Below are positions 35,304-43,717 of a stretch of DNA of 64,000 nt, piece by piece. The stretch comes from Phycisphaerales bacterium (GTDB taxonomy: Bacteria; Planctomycetota; Phycisphaerae; Phycisphaerales; UBA1924). Position 1 is the stretch's first letter. Every line of letters begins with the position of its first letter. A program made the translations under genes and the position numbers. The notes beneath the pieces are model-generated. The model was given only the letters and a program-made list of their open reading frames with translations. It was not told the origin of the DNA and did no database searches. The stretch covers positions 124,001 to 188,000 of the forward strand of contig DASPKU010000007.1 of NCBI GenBank assembly GCA_035627955.1, written 5' to 3'.

Positions 35304-37382
35304 ATGGCTCACGATCACGCCGCCGCCGCACCTCACGCGCACTCCCACAAGCATGACCACGTGCACGACCCCAGCGACCCCACGTGCTGCTCGCACCACG
35401 AGATCTCCATCGAGCGCTGGATCCTCTTCACGCTCGTGGGCGGCATCCTGGTGCTCGCGACCACCATCGCCACCATCTTCGGAACGGGCAGCTCGGAGAT
35501 CGCCAAGCTGCCGGCGATGATCGGCGCGGTGCTCCTCGCGATCCCCCTTTTCATGGCGGCCGTCACAGAGCTGCGCTCGCTCAAGATCAGCAGTTCCTCC
35601 CTCGCCGCCCTGGCGATCGTCGCCGCCCTCGCCATCGGTGAATACACCACGGCCGGCTGGCTCGCCTTCATCCTCGTCGTCTTCGGCCAGCTCGTCCGCC
35701 GCAGCGCCAGTGGCGCCCAGCGGGCCATCGAGCAGCTCGTCAAGCTGACCCCCGACGTCGCCCGCGTCGTCCGCAACGGCGCGGAGCTCGAGGGCGTTTC
35801 CCTCCGCGAGATCAAGGTCGGCGAGATCGTCCGCGTGCGCTCGGGCGAGAACCTGCCCGTCGACGGGCGCATCATCACCGGCCGCTCCACGCTCAACCAG
35901 GCCTCGCTCACCGGTGAATCGGCCCCTGTCGAAGTCACCGTTGGCGACGCCGTGTACGCCGGCACCAGCAACCTCACCGGCAACATCGACATTCAGGTGA
36001 CGCAGGTGGGCGCCGACACCACGATCGGTCGCGTGACGCAGCTCATCCGCCAGGCCGAGCAGAGCCGCACCCCCCGCCAGATGCTCATCGAGCAGGTGGC
36101 CAGCTTCTTCGTGCCCGTCGTCCTCTCCGTCGCGGCCATCGCCTGGTTCGTGATGAGCCAGTCGAATGACCCGGCCGTCAAGCGCGACGCCATGCTCACC
36201 GCCGTGACCGTGCTCGTCGTCGCCTGCCCCTCGGCCCTGCTGCTCGCAAGCCCCTCGGCCATGCTCGCGGCCTTCGCCGCGGCGGCCCGCCTGGGCATCC
36301 TCATCAAGCAGCCCAACTACCTCGAGGCCGCGGGCAACGTCACCGCCGTCGTCATGGACAAGACCGGCACCATGACCACGGGCAAGTTCCAGGTCACCAA
36401 GCTCGCGCCTGCGACGGGCGTCGAGGGCGCCGAGCTCCTCACCGCGGCCGCCAACGGCGAGCAGCACAGCAACCACCCGCTCGCACAGTCCATCCTCACC
36501 ACCGCCCGCGCCGCCCGCATCGCCGTGGACGGCAGCACCAACACCGAAGAGATCCACGGTCGCGGCGTCCGCGCCCGCACCGGGCTCGGAGAGATCTGCG
36601 TCGGGCGCGCCTCCTGGCTCATGGAGCTCAACCCGGGCATCCGCGCCGAGGTCGAGGGCGTTGAGTCCAAGATCGAGGGCATGACCGGCGTGCACGTGAT
36701 GAAGGACGGTCGCTACCTCGGGGCCGTGGGCCTGGAGGACACCGTCCGCCACAACACCAAGCACGTGGTGCAGCGCCTGCGCGACCTGGGCATCCGCTAC
36801 ATCGCCATCTTCACCGGCGACCGCCTGAGCGTCGCCAAGCGCGTGGGCGCGAACGTGGGCGTTGACGCCATCGAGGCCGAGTGCCTCCCCGAAGAGAAGC
36901 ACCAGCTCATCAAGGAGATGGTGAAGGGCGGCTTCCGCACCCTGATGGTGGGCGACGGCATCAACGACGGCCCCTCGCTGGCCGAGGCCGACGTCGGCGT
37001 CGCCATGGGCCTCGAAGGCTCCGACATCGCGGCCAACTCCGCGGGCGTCGCACTGATGAACGACGACCTGTCGCGCATCCCCTTCCTCATCGAGCTCTCC
37101 CGCCGCACGCGGGCGATCACCTCGCAGAACATCGTGATGAGCGTGCTCATTGCGCTGGTGGGCCTGGTGCTGGCCGCGACGGGCAAGTTCACCAGCATCG
37201 GCAGCATCGGCCTGCCCCTGGCCGCGTTCTACCACTTCGCGGGCGACGTCTTCGTCATCGGCAACAGCTTCCGCCTGTTCCGCTTCGGCGAGGACCACGC
37301 CGCGGCCGAAGCCCCGGCGGAGGCGCCGGTGCTGGGGCGTCGCGCGGGCAGCGCGCGTGGGCTGGCGGCTCAGAGCGCCTGA
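35304..37382 (+). CDS. P1B-type heavy-metal-translocating ATPase with CPS motif
   Basis: A 692-residue metal pump in the inner membrane. The first 32 residues are His-rich (HDHAAAAPHAHSHKHDHVHD, then CCSHH) and replace the usual heavy-metal-associated domain. Core motifs: actuator TGES near 205, membrane-6 CPS (VVACPSALLL) near 307, phosphorylation DKTGT near 352, the P1B-specific HP in NHPLAQS near 389, and GDGIND near 549. Most relatives have CPC, SPC or CPH at membrane 6, so CPS is unusual and the metal is uncertain; the His-rich tail hints at Zn, Co or Ni rather than Cu. The 237-bp gap to gpsA contains a 7-bp hairpin CCGCGGC/GCCGCGG at 35239-35258 near the start. Confidence 0.92.
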   Translation: MAHDHAAAAPHAHSHKHDHVHDPSDPTCCSHHEISIERWILFTLVGGILVLATTIATIFGTGSSEIAKLPAMIGAVLLAIPLFMAAVTELRSLKISSSSLAALAIVAALAIGEYTTAGWLAFILVVFGQLVRRSASGAQRAIEQLVKLTPDVARVVRNGAELEGVSLREIKVGEIVRVRSGENLPVDGRIITGRSTLNQASLTGESAPVEVTVGDAVYAGTSNLTGNIDIQVTQVGADTTIGRVTQLIRQAEQSRTPRQMLIEQVASFFVPVVLSVAAIAWFVMSQSNDPAVKRDAMLTAVTVLVVACPSALLLASPSAMLAAFAAAARLGILIKQPNYLEAAGNVTAVVMDKTGTMTTGKFQVTKLAPATGVEGAELLTAAANGEQHSNHPLAQSILTTARAARIAVDGSTNTEEIHGRGVRARTGLGEICVGRASWLMELNPGIRAEVEGVESKIEGMTGVHVMKDGRYLGAVGLEDTVRHNTKHVVQRLRDLGIRYIAIFTGDRLSVAKRVGANVGVDAIEAECLPEEKHQLIKEMVKGGFRTLMVGDGINDGPSLAEADVGVAMGLEGSDIAANSAGVALMNDDLSRIPFLIELSRRTRAITSQNIVMSVLIALVGLVLAATGKFTSIGSIGLPLAAFYHFAGDVFVIGNSFRLFRFGEDHAAAEAPAEAPVLGRRAGSARGLAAQSA

Positions 37383-37390
37383 GCCGTCAT

Positions 37391-37414
37391 GGGTACCCCG
37401 TCTCCCGAGACGGG
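37391..37414 (-). repeat. GGGTACC-flanked hairpin, copy 2
   Basis: GGGTACC followed by stem CCCGTCT / AGACGGG with loop CCCG. The flank matches the other copies but the stem sequence differs on both arms. It begins 9 bp after the ATPase stop. Confidence 0.65.
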
Positions 37415-37431
37415 TGTTCGAGGACACTACC

Positions 37432-37460
37432 AAGGCCGTCCCGCAGCGGGGCGGCCTTTT
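37432..37460 (+). terminator. Rho-independent terminator of the P1B ATPase gene
   Basis: Stem AAGGCCG / CGGCCTT with an inner CCCGCAGCGGG part is followed by TTTTCC. It lies 50 bp after the stop codon. Confidence 0.7.
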
Positions 37461-37469
37461 CCATGTCTG

Positions 37470-37475
37470 TATCCT
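37470..37475 (+). promoter_or_regulatory. -10 box TATCCT of the AlkD-like gene
   Basis: TATCCT lies just after the ATPase terminator and ends 9 nt before the ATG at 37485. Confidence 0.42.
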
Positions 37476-37484
37476 CCTCAGTGC

Positions 37485-38180
37485 ATGAACACCCGCGACG
37501 CCCTCGCTCTCATCGAGCAGCACGCCGACCCAAAGGTGGCCGCTGGGCTGGACCGCTTCGGCATCACCACCGGCCTCCGCGTGCTGGGCATGTCCATCCC
37601 AACGATGCGAAAGCTCGCAAAGCAGATCGGCCAGGACCACGCACTCGCCCAGAAGCTCTGGGACAGCGGCGTCTACGAGGCGCAGTTCATCGCCTGCTTC
37701 ATCGCCGACCCCGCCGCCCTCACTGTCAAGCAGATGGACGGGTGGACGAAGTCCTTCGACAACTGGGCGACCTGCGACACCGCGTGCTTCTGCCTCTATG
37801 ACCGCTCGCCCCTCGCATGGGGCCGCATCGAGCCGTGGGCGAAGTCCAGGCACGAGTTCGTCAAGCGCGCCGCCTTCGCCACCCTTGCCGGCCTGGCCGG
37901 TCACGACAAGTGGGCGAGCGACGAGCAGTTCCTCGCCTTCCTGCCGCTGATCGAGCGCTGCGCCGATGATGATCGCAACTTCGTCAAGAAGGGTGTCAGC
38001 TGGGCGCTGCGGGCGATGGGGGTGCGCCGCCCCTCACTCCGGCCCGCGTGCACCGAGCTCGCCCAGCGCCTCGCCGCCTCCGACAACCCCACCACTCGCT
38101 GGATCGGCAAGGACGCGCTGGGGGACTTCGCAAAGGCGAATGCGCGGAAGAGGTCCAAACTGACGCGCACATCTCCGTAG
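37485..38180 (+). CDS. DNA alkylation repair protein (AlkD-like HEAT fold)
   Basis: A 231-residue all-helical protein of the AlkD family, which excises N3- and N7-alkylpurines using HEAT-like repeats. Recognisable parts are RFGITTGLRVLGMSIPTMRK, YEAQFIACFIADP, the Trp-rich DGWTKSFDNWATCDTACF, WAKSRHEFVKRAAFATLAGL, DDDRNFVKKGVSWALRAMG and TTRWIGKDALGDF. The catalytic Asp/Trp pair appears to be in NWATCD. A base-excision role is expected. Two further base-repair-type genes lie within 6 kb. Confidence 0.85.
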   Translation: MNTRDALALIEQHADPKVAAGLDRFGITTGLRVLGMSIPTMRKLAKQIGQDHALAQKLWDSGVYEAQFIACFIADPAALTVKQMDGWTKSFDNWATCDTACFCLYDRSPLAWGRIEPWAKSRHEFVKRAAFATLAGLAGHDKWASDEQFLAFLPLIERCADDDRNFVKKGVSWALRAMGVRRPSLRPACTELAQRLAASDNPTTRWIGKDALGDFAKANARKRSKLTRTSP

Positions 38181-38238
38181 GTCAGATAGGACCTAGAGGA
38201 CGTAGGGGCCCTATCAGACCTACTTGACCTGCCCCTAC
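38177..38238. repeat. Competing-hairpin repeat between convergent genes
   Basis: GTAGGTCAGATAGG (38177-38190) pairs with CCTATCAGACCTAC (38210-38223) apart from the central CA. GTAGGGGC (38202-38209) also pairs perfectly with GCCCCTAC (38231-38238). The element includes the stop codons of both the AlkD-like gene and argS and may act as a two-way terminator. Confidence 0.6.
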
Positions 38239-40121
38239 ATCCGCTCCAGAGTCGGAATCCCCAGCACGTGCAGCCCATCCTCCAGCACGCGCCCCGTCAC
38301 CGCCGCCAGCTTCAGCCGCCCGCGCCGCTGCTCTTCGGTCTCGGCCGCCAGCACCGGGCAGTTCTCGTAGAAGGCGCTGAACGTCGACGCGAGGTCGTAC
38401 AGGTACTGGCACATCCGGTGCGGCTCGCACAGGTCCGCCACGCTCCGCACCGTCGCCGGGTACCGCAGCAGCGCCAGGGCGAGTTGCTTCTCCGCCGGTG
38501 CGCTCACGCTTGGAGGCGTGCTCTCCCAGCCGCCGGCGACGCCGCGCTCGGCCGCCTTGCGGAAGATGCTCTTGATCCGCACGAGGGCATTGAGCAGGTA
38601 CGGCCCGGTATTGCCCTCGAACGAGAGCATCCGGTCGAAGCTGAACATGTAGTCCTTCACGCGGTCGGTCGACAGGTCCGCGTACTTGAGCGCGGCGATG
38701 CCCACCGCCTCCGCGATCTTCCGCGCCTGCTCGGGCGCCTCCTCCGGGTTGCGCTGCATCACCGCCGCGGTGGCGCGCGTGATCATCTCCTCGATCAGGT
38801 CCGACAGCTTCACGCTCTCGCCCGACCGCGTCTTGAACGGCCGCCCGTCCTCCCCCAGCACCGCGCCGAAGCCCGCGTGCTCCATCACGGCGTCCTCGCC
38901 GGTGCCCGCGTTCTTTGCGTACCCCGCCCGCTTGCTGGCGAAGAACACCTGCCGCAGGTGCAGGTTCTGCCGCAGATCCACGGCGTACACGATCCGCTCC
39001 GCCCCCAGCTTCTGCACGCGCCGCCGCACGGCACAGATATCCGTCGTCGCGTACAGGTACCCGCCGTCGGTCTTGCGGATCAGGCACGGCTCCTTGATCC
39101 CGCCCCACTCGGGCTTGTCCAGCCGGATCACCAGCGCCCCCTGGTCCACCTCCGCCACCCCCCGCTGCTCCAGGTCCGCCACCATGGGCGAGAGCTCATC
39201 GGCGTAGCTCGACTCGCCCGCGTTGTGCGCCTCCGTCACGGCCACATTGAGCACGCGGCAGACCGAGAGGCACTCGGCCATCGTCACGCTGTAGATCTTC
39301 TGCCACACCGCGTACGTCGCGGGCTCCTTCGCCTGCAGCTTCACCAGCGTCTGCCGCGCCTCGATGAAGTTCTCCGTCGCGCCGCCGACCTGCGCCTCCA
39401 GCTCCGCCTCCGCCTTGGGGCCCAGGCCGTACTTCTTGACCGCCTCCAGCCCCGCGAGGTCGCGCTGGCACTCCTGCTGCGCGGTCTTGTACGCACTATC
39501 GAGCTCATCAAGCGTCAGCGTGTCGATGTTGATCTTGCCCGCCGCGCTCAGCTTCATGAGACGTGCGGTCACCATCGCGATGGGCAGCCCCCAGTCGCCC
39601 ACGTGGTTCTGCCGAATCACCTTCTCCCCCAGCCGCTCGAACGCCCGCGCGATCGCATCGCCGATCACCGGCGACCGGAGGTGCCCCACGTGCATCTGCT
39701 TCGCGAGGTTCACGCCCATCAGGTCCACGACCACCGTCTTCTGACGCGCGGGCTTCTCGATGCCCAGCCACGGCGTGTCCATCTGCTGCACCAGCGCCGC
39801 CAGAGCATCGCCCCGCAGCCGGATGTTGATGAACCCCGGCCCCGCGATGGACGCGGGGGTCAGCGCCTCCGCGATATCGCCGATCTGCACCGAGGCAACG
39901 ATCTTCTCCGCCACCTCCCGCGGCTTCATCCCCAGCTTCTTGGCCAGCCCCATGGCCACGTTGGACTGGTAGTCGCCGAACTCCGGGTTCTTGCTCGCAG
40001 AGATCGCCGGGTCGGCATCAGCGGCCTGCGGGAACGCCGCCGCGATCCCCGCGCGGAACCGCTCCCCCAGCAGCTGCACAGGGTCCTTGGACGACGAGTT
40101 CGCACCAGTGTTCTCAGCCAT
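38235..40121 (-). CDS. argS: Arginine--tRNA ligase
   Basis: Class I synthetase of 628 residues. Order of parts: the N-terminal additional domain with NPEFGDYQSNVAMGLAKKLG, the HIGH signature as QMHVGHLRSPVIGDAIARAFE (His-Val-Gly-His near residue 130; quoted in two pieces by reading), WGLPIAM, the KMSK region replaced by GRPFKTRSGESVKLSDL, typical for ArgRS, and the anticodon-binding C-terminal DALRA domain with YDLASTFSAFYENCPVL. A TATCAT box lies 8 nt before the ATG. The C-terminus runs into the convergent repeat. Confidence 0.95.
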   Translation of the reverse strand: MAENTGANSSSKDPVQLLGERFRAGIAAAFPQAADADPAISASKNPEFGDYQSNVAMGLAKKLGMKPREVAEKIVASVQIGDIAEALTPASIAGPGFINIRLRGDALAALVQQMDTPWLGIEKPARQKTVVVDLMGVNLAKQMHVGHLRSPVIGDAIARAFERLGEKVIRQNHVGDWGLPIAMVTARLMKLSAAGKINIDTLTLDELDSAYKTAQQECQRDLAGLEAVKKYGLGPKAEAELEAQVGGATENFIEARQTLVKLQAKEPATYAVWQKIYSVTMAECLSVCRVLNVAVTEAHNAGESSYADELSPMVADLEQRGVAEVDQGALVIRLDKPEWGGIKEPCLIRKTDGGYLYATTDICAVRRRVQKLGAERIVYAVDLRQNLHLRQVFFASKRAGYAKNAGTGEDAVMEHAGFGAVLGEDGRPFKTRSGESVKLSDLIEEMITRATAAVMQRNPEEAPEQARKIAEAVGIAALKYADLSTDRVKDYMFSFDRMLSFEGNTGPYLLNALVRIKSIFRKAAERGVAGGWESTPPSVSAPAEKQLALALLRYPATVRSVADLCEPHRMCQYLYDLASTFSAFYENCPVLAAETEEQRRGRLKLAAVTGRVLEDGLHVLGIPTLERM

Positions 40122-40129
40122 AGGGGGCG

Positions 40130-40135
40130 ATGATA
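40130..40135 (-). promoter_or_regulatory. -10 box TATCAT of argS
   Basis: On the minus strand TATCAT ends 8 nt before the argS ATG at 40121, again near leaderless distance. Confidence 0.45.
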
Positions 40136-40245
40136 GGTGCAGGTTCGGGGGCCGCAGACCCTGCGTGCCATGGCGACGTCTTCGTCACTGTGTCCTCCCG
40201 CTCCCTTCACCTTCACATCCCCGACCCGTCAGACCCGCCCCTCGC

Positions 40246-40287
40246 CTTCCGCTCTCCGCTTTCCGGTTTCCGGTTTCCGGTTTTCCC
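40246..40287 (+). repeat. Heptamer tandem repeat (YTTCCGS)x6
   Basis: Units CTTCCGC, TCTCCGC, TTTCCGG, TTTCCGG, TTTCCGG and TTTTCCC, in the divergent gap between argS and a small gene. It is the same heptamer as at 16372-16405. Confidence 0.75.
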
Positions 40288-40338
40288 ACACCCCCTCCAC
40301 CGCAACCCTTGCGCGTTGGCAACCACCAACTCCCCCGC

Positions 40339-40344
40339 TACCTT
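40339..40344 (+). promoter_or_regulatory. Possible -10 box TACCTT
   Basis: TACCTT ends 10 nt before the ATG at 40355; weaker than the other boxes in the window. Confidence 0.3.
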
Positions 40345-40354
40345 GCCTTCACGC

Positions 40355-40690
40355 ATGGACGCGTCACCCACCCCACCATCGCTGCCGTTCCACATCGCTC
40401 GGGCCTACGCGCCGTCGACGCCGGTCCGCCCTGCGCCCGCCGCGCCGATCACCACCGCCAGCGGCGTAACCGTCCGCCCCAGCGGCGACTCCGTGCAGCT
40501 CTCCGGCCACCGCCCACAGCCGCTCCAGCAGAACGTCGCCCGCCTCGCCGCTGCGAAGGTGCAGCAGACGCCCGACTTCGTTGCCCCCGCGCCCACGCCC
40601 GGCACGCTCCCGATGTACCGCCACCCCGCGGACAAGAACGCGGCCGCAACCGGCGTGCAGGTCGGGCGGGTGATCGACTTCAGCGCGTGA
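40355..40690 (+). CDS. Hypothetical protein of a planctomycete type
   Basis: A 111-residue Pro/Ala-rich protein without signal or membrane segment. The C-terminal half reads QQNVARLAAAKVQQTPDF, then LPMYRHPADKNAAATGVQVG and ends RVIDFSA. I recall this MYRHPADKNxAAT pattern from small proteins in Phycisphaerae genomes, function unknown. An upstream open frame without ribosome site was excluded because it includes the heptamer repeat. Confidence 0.6.
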   Translation: MDASPTPPSLPFHIARAYAPSTPVRPAPAAPITTASGVTVRPSGDSVQLSGHRPQPLQQNVARLAAAKVQQTPDFVAPAPTPGTLPMYRHPADKNAAATGVQVGRVIDFSA

Positions 40691-40700
40691 TTCCTGTCCT

Positions 40701-40817
40701 GGGTACCCCGCCGCTCCGCGGCGGTCTTCTCGCGACAGACTAACGGGTGCTGAAGTTGTGCGTGCTGCGTCAGACCATGCAACAGCGGAGGCCGCCGCGG
40801 AGCGGCTGGCCACCCAA
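40701..40817. repeat. GGGTACC-flanked hairpins, copies 3 and 4, in inverted orientation
   Basis: Copy 3 (40701-40724) reads GGGTACC then CCGCCGC-TCC-GCGGCGG. Copy 4 (40792-40817) is the other orientation, CCGCCGC-GGA-GCGGCTG then GCCACCCAAAG, with some decay. They face each other across 67 bp between convergent genes and resemble copy 1 at 17386 in stem sequence. Confidence 0.7.
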
Positions 40818-40822
40818 AGCCG

Positions 40823-41803
40823 TCACTTCTTATTCAACTCCGCCGCCGTGAACATCTTCCCCGTGCTGTCACGTTCCCACGTCCAGCTCGGCCCGTGCTT
40901 CTTCTCGTAGAACTCCCACAGCTCGAACCAGTAACTGCGGAACGCGTGCCGCCCCATCGGCGCGAAGTGCTCGTGGATCTTCTTCATGATCTGCGCCGAG
41001 CTCCCCGTCATCCCCAGCACCGCCTTCCCGTGCCGCACGCTCTCCGTGTCGCAGGGCAGCCGGTGGTACCGCCCCAGCAGCTGCAGGATGTTCGCGGCCG
41101 CGTAAGGCCCGATCCCCGGCAGGTCGATCAGCGCCTCGTACAGCGGCTCATCCGGTGTCGCCGGGTCTTCCATCCACCCGACATCGATCCCCCCGCGCGA
41201 CTTGGGCAGCGTGAACAGCTTCGCCAGCTCCACGATCCGTGCATCGCGGTAGCCCACGCGGCAGCGGGCCCGCAGCGTCGCCGGCCGCGTCCGCGCCAGC
41301 TTGGTCGCGGACGGGAACCCGTGCCGCTTCCCGCCCTTCACCTCGACCGCGTCACCGAGCACCTCGCAGATTCGCCGGTTCATGTTCACCGTGTTCGGCC
41401 AGGTGACGTTGCAGCTCGTCACCGTCTTGATCACATCCTCGAAAAGCGTCGGTGACCGGAACAGCCGCCCGCGCCCGATCCCAGCGAAGCGCGGGTCGCT
41501 GGCGTGGAACTCGCGCAGCGTCGATGCATCCTCATCCAGCCGCAGCATGCGGGTCAGCTGGACCGTCAGCTCCTTCTTTTCTTCCTTCAGAAGCGCCCGC
41601 CCCACCTTCACCGCCAGCTCGCCCCCAGCCTTCTCCTGCGCCACCTCCACCAGCGCCGGCCCATCCCCCAGCGTGCACACCCGGCTGAACACCCCCGACC
41701 TGGGGTCCCAGTGGTTGGGTGCCAGCAGGAAGTACCCGTACGAGCACACATCCCGCCGCAGCAGGTAATCACCCGGCGTTTTCAGCTTCATCCGCGTCGC
41801 CAT
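40823..41803 (-). CDS. HhH-GPD family DNA glycosylase-like protein (AlkA/OGG type)
   Basis: A 326-residue protein with an N-terminal beta domain (residues 1-90), a helical part with ICEVLGDAVEVKGGKRHGFP, and the helix-hairpin-helix LIDLPGIGPYAAANILQLLG near 225 followed by the catalytic Asp in RLPCDTESVR near 255. This is the base-excision glycosylase fold that removes alkylated or oxidised bases. The Cys-Asp pair at the active loop is where most have Val-Asp. The C-terminus contains FRSYWFELWEFYEKKHGPSW. A TACCGT box lies 6 nt before the ATG. Confidence 0.85.
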   Translation of the reverse strand: MATRMKLKTPGDYLLRRDVCSYGYFLLAPNHWDPRSGVFSRVCTLGDGPALVEVAQEKAGGELAVKVGRALLKEEKKELTVQLTRMLRLDEDASTLREFHASDPRFAGIGRGRLFRSPTLFEDVIKTVTSCNVTWPNTVNMNRRICEVLGDAVEVKGGKRHGFPSATKLARTRPATLRARCRVGYRDARIVELAKLFTLPKSRGGIDVGWMEDPATPDEPLYEALIDLPGIGPYAAANILQLLGRYHRLPCDTESVRHGKAVLGMTGSSAQIMKKIHEHFAPMGRHAFRSYWFELWEFYEKKHGPSWTWERDSTGKMFTAAELNKK

Positions 41804-41809
41804 GCCGAC

Positions 41810-41815
41810 ACGGTA
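41810..41815 (-). promoter_or_regulatory. -10 box TACCGT of the HhH-GPD gene
   Basis: On the minus strand TACCGT ends 6 nt before the ATG at 41803. Confidence 0.42.
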
Positions 41816-41889
41816 GCCCCCGCCGCAAGGCCAGTTTCACCCCCCGCAAACCTCGCGCCCTTCAACTCTGGTCGCCACGGGAGGTGTCC

Positions 41890-42555
41890 ATGGAAAGCAG
41901 AGCCAAGGTCGCGGGACATCCACTCCATCAGATGCTCATCGTGTTCCCGCTGGGCCTGCTGGCCACCTCGCTCATTTTCGACATCATCTACCGCTTCAAC
42001 GGCAACGGCCGCCTCGCCGATGCCTCGTACTACATGATCATGGCGGGCGTGATCGCCGGGCTGATCGCGGCCGTGCCGGGCGTCATCGACTGGCTCGCCA
42101 TCCCCGCCAACACGCGGGCAAAGGCCATCGGCCTCTGGCACGCCATCGGCAACGTCATCGTCCTCACCTGCTTCGCGATCAGCTGGGTCATCCGCAACAA
42201 CAACGACACCACCGCGCCCACCAACGGCGCCCTGACAATGTCGGTGCTCGGCGGCGGCCTGGCCCTGGTCACCGGATGGCTCGGCGGCGAGCTCGTTGAT
42301 CGCCTGGGCATCGGCGTTGACCCCGGCGCCCACGTCAACTCGCCCAACTCAATGGGCGGACGCCCCGCCTCCGAGATCGACATGAACTACGTCACCGCGG
42401 CCGAGAACCGCTCGCCCGCCTCCACCTCCACCACTGCCGTCACGCCGGGCCGCGGGGCCATGGGGCGTGCCACGGAACCAACCGAGCGCCGGACCGACAT
42501 CGGTGCGGCGCGCCCTACGACCCAGGACACCGACCGCGGCGGGCCGCCGGTGTGA
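41890..42555 (+). CDS. DUF2231 domain membrane protein
   Basis: A 221-residue protein. The DUF2231 domain (residues 1-140) opens with AKVAGHPLHQMLIVFPLGLL and has four membrane helices, including MIMAGVIAGLIAAVPGVIDW and LSVLGGGLALVTGWLGGELV-like segments. The remaining 80 residues are a disordered Thr/Pro/Arg-rich cytoplasmic or periplasmic tail. GGAGG lies 6 nt before the ATG. The function of DUF2231 proteins is unknown; the HPLH motif suggests haem or metal binding. Confidence 0.85.
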   Translation: MESRAKVAGHPLHQMLIVFPLGLLATSLIFDIIYRFNGNGRLADASYYMIMAGVIAGLIAAVPGVIDWLAIPANTRAKAIGLWHAIGNVIVLTCFAISWVIRNNNDTTAPTNGALTMSVLGGGLALVTGWLGGELVDRLGIGVDPGAHVNSPNSMGGRPASEIDMNYVTAAENRSPASTSTTAVTPGRGAMGRATEPTERRTDIGAARPTTQDTDRGGPPV

Positions 42556-42723
42556 TGCCACGACGGCACCCGCGGACGGACGTCCGCCCTCAGCTCCGCG
42601 GCCGCACCCGCCGCTGCAATCAGGAAGACACGCCAGGCGAAGACACGTTCGGAACAGGCGAAGGCGGCGAGCAGACGATGAACTGACACGCAGCAGAAAG
42701 ATCAACCAAGCTCTCTCTCTCCA

Positions 42724-42758
42724 AGCCCCCCTGGCCCTTGCTGGGGGGCTCTCTTTTT
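42724..42758 (+). terminator. Rho-independent terminator
   Basis: Stem AGCCCCCC / GGGGGGCT with an 11-nt loop is followed by CTCTTTTT. It lies about 170 bp after the DUF2231 gene. The 360-bp gap 42556-42914 otherwise holds an inverted-repeat element and no gene. Confidence 0.7.
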
Positions 42759-42770
42759 GGACATCAAGTG

Positions 42771-42885
42771 ACGTTCGCAACGAGCCCCGAACGAAGTGAG
42801 CGGGCGGTGCTGCCTTTCGCGCGGAAGGCTCCTTACGCCCGTGCGTCGAACACCCGTCACTTCGTTCCGGGCTCGTTACGGACGT
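42771..42885. repeat. GAACGAAGTGAG inverted-repeat element, copy 1
   Basis: The left arm (42771-42804) starts ACGTTCGCAACGAGCCCCGA and ends with ACGAAGTGAGCGGG; the right arm (42853-42885) is its near-perfect complement, with about five differences over 33 bp. The 48-bp spacer is unrelated to those of the other copies. Two more copies lie at 44726 and 47687. Confidence 0.85.
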
Positions 42886-42914
42886 CGCTGCCTCAACTCA
42901 CGTCACCGTTCAGC

Positions 42915-43625
42915 TCACGCGCTCTTCCGCGCTCTTCCCACCATCACCCCCGCCACCACCCGCAGATCCCGCACCAGGCCCGCGTACGCCTCGCGTCGCT
43001 CCTCGCTCGAGGGCTTCCGCAGGATCGCCGACGGATGCCCCGTCGCCAGCACGAACTTCGCCCACTGCGTCCCCTCAATCAGCTTCCCGCCCTCACGAGT
43101 CACCCGGAACTTCGCCCCCAGCAGCGACTGCGCGGCCGTGGCCCCAAGGGCCACCACCACCCGCGGCCTCACCATTGCGATCTCGCGCTCCAGCCAAGGC
43201 CGGCACGCCTGCGTCTCCCTCGACGTCGGCTTGCTATGGATTCGCCGCTCGCCCTTCGGCTCGAACTTGAAGTGCTTTACCGCGTTGGTTACGTACACCT
43301 TGGACCGGTCGATCCCCGCCTCCTGCATCGCCTTGTCCAGCATCCGGCCTGCTGGCCCCACGAACGGCCGTCCCTCCCTCTCCTCGACATCCCCCGGCTG
43401 CTCGCCCACGAACATCACCCCGCCGGCCCGCTCGTTCCCCTCGCCGAACACCGCACGCGTCCCGCACTTCCAGATCCCGCACCCGCGGCACACCAGCACC
43501 GCCTTCCGCAGCACGTTCAGCGAGACCGCCCGCGCCGGGATGTACGCCTCCGCCGACGGCGCCTCGCCGCCCGACGGGAACTCCGGAACCTCACGCGCTC
43601 CACCCGGCTTCCCGCGTCGTTTCAT
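42915..43625 (-). CDS. udgX: UdgX-family uracil-DNA binding protein/glycosylase
   Basis: A 236-residue uracil-DNA glycosylase superfamily member. Marks: the iron-sulfur type Cys in LVCRGCGIWKCGTRAVFGEG, motif A GEQPGDVEEREGRPFVGPAG, and the UdgX-specific inserted loop with RRIHSKP near residue 135. In the mycobacterial enzyme the His of this KRRIH loop traps the DNA in a covalent bond after removing uracil, so this protein is expected to be a suicide-type repair or signalling protein. Later parts are VVVALGATAAQSLLG and the motif-B-like TGHPSAILR. An unusual family for a repair cluster; two other repair-type genes are near. Confidence 0.9.
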   Translation of the reverse strand: MKRRGKPGGAREVPEFPSGGEAPSAEAYIPARAVSLNVLRKAVLVCRGCGIWKCGTRAVFGEGNERAGGVMFVGEQPGDVEEREGRPFVGPAGRMLDKAMQEAGIDRSKVYVTNAVKHFKFEPKGERRIHSKPTSRETQACRPWLEREIAMVRPRVVVALGATAAQSLLGAKFRVTREGGKLIEGTQWAKFVLATGHPSAILRKPSSEERREAYAGLVRDLRVVAGVMVGRARKSA

Positions 43626-43717
43626 TGCTTCACCATGCCTGTGTGGTACGAAACGGGCATGAGCCAGCGTGTCCTGAACTTGCCTGCCAGCTGGACGTCT
43701 GGAGGCCGCGTGCCTTG

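Noticed and set aside
33942-37904. Minus-strand open frame of 1320 codons spanning gpsA and the P1B ATPase
   Set aside because: Only the gpsA part (to 35066) has family motifs. The rest is the antisense of a clear ATPase gene and arises from high GC at third positions.
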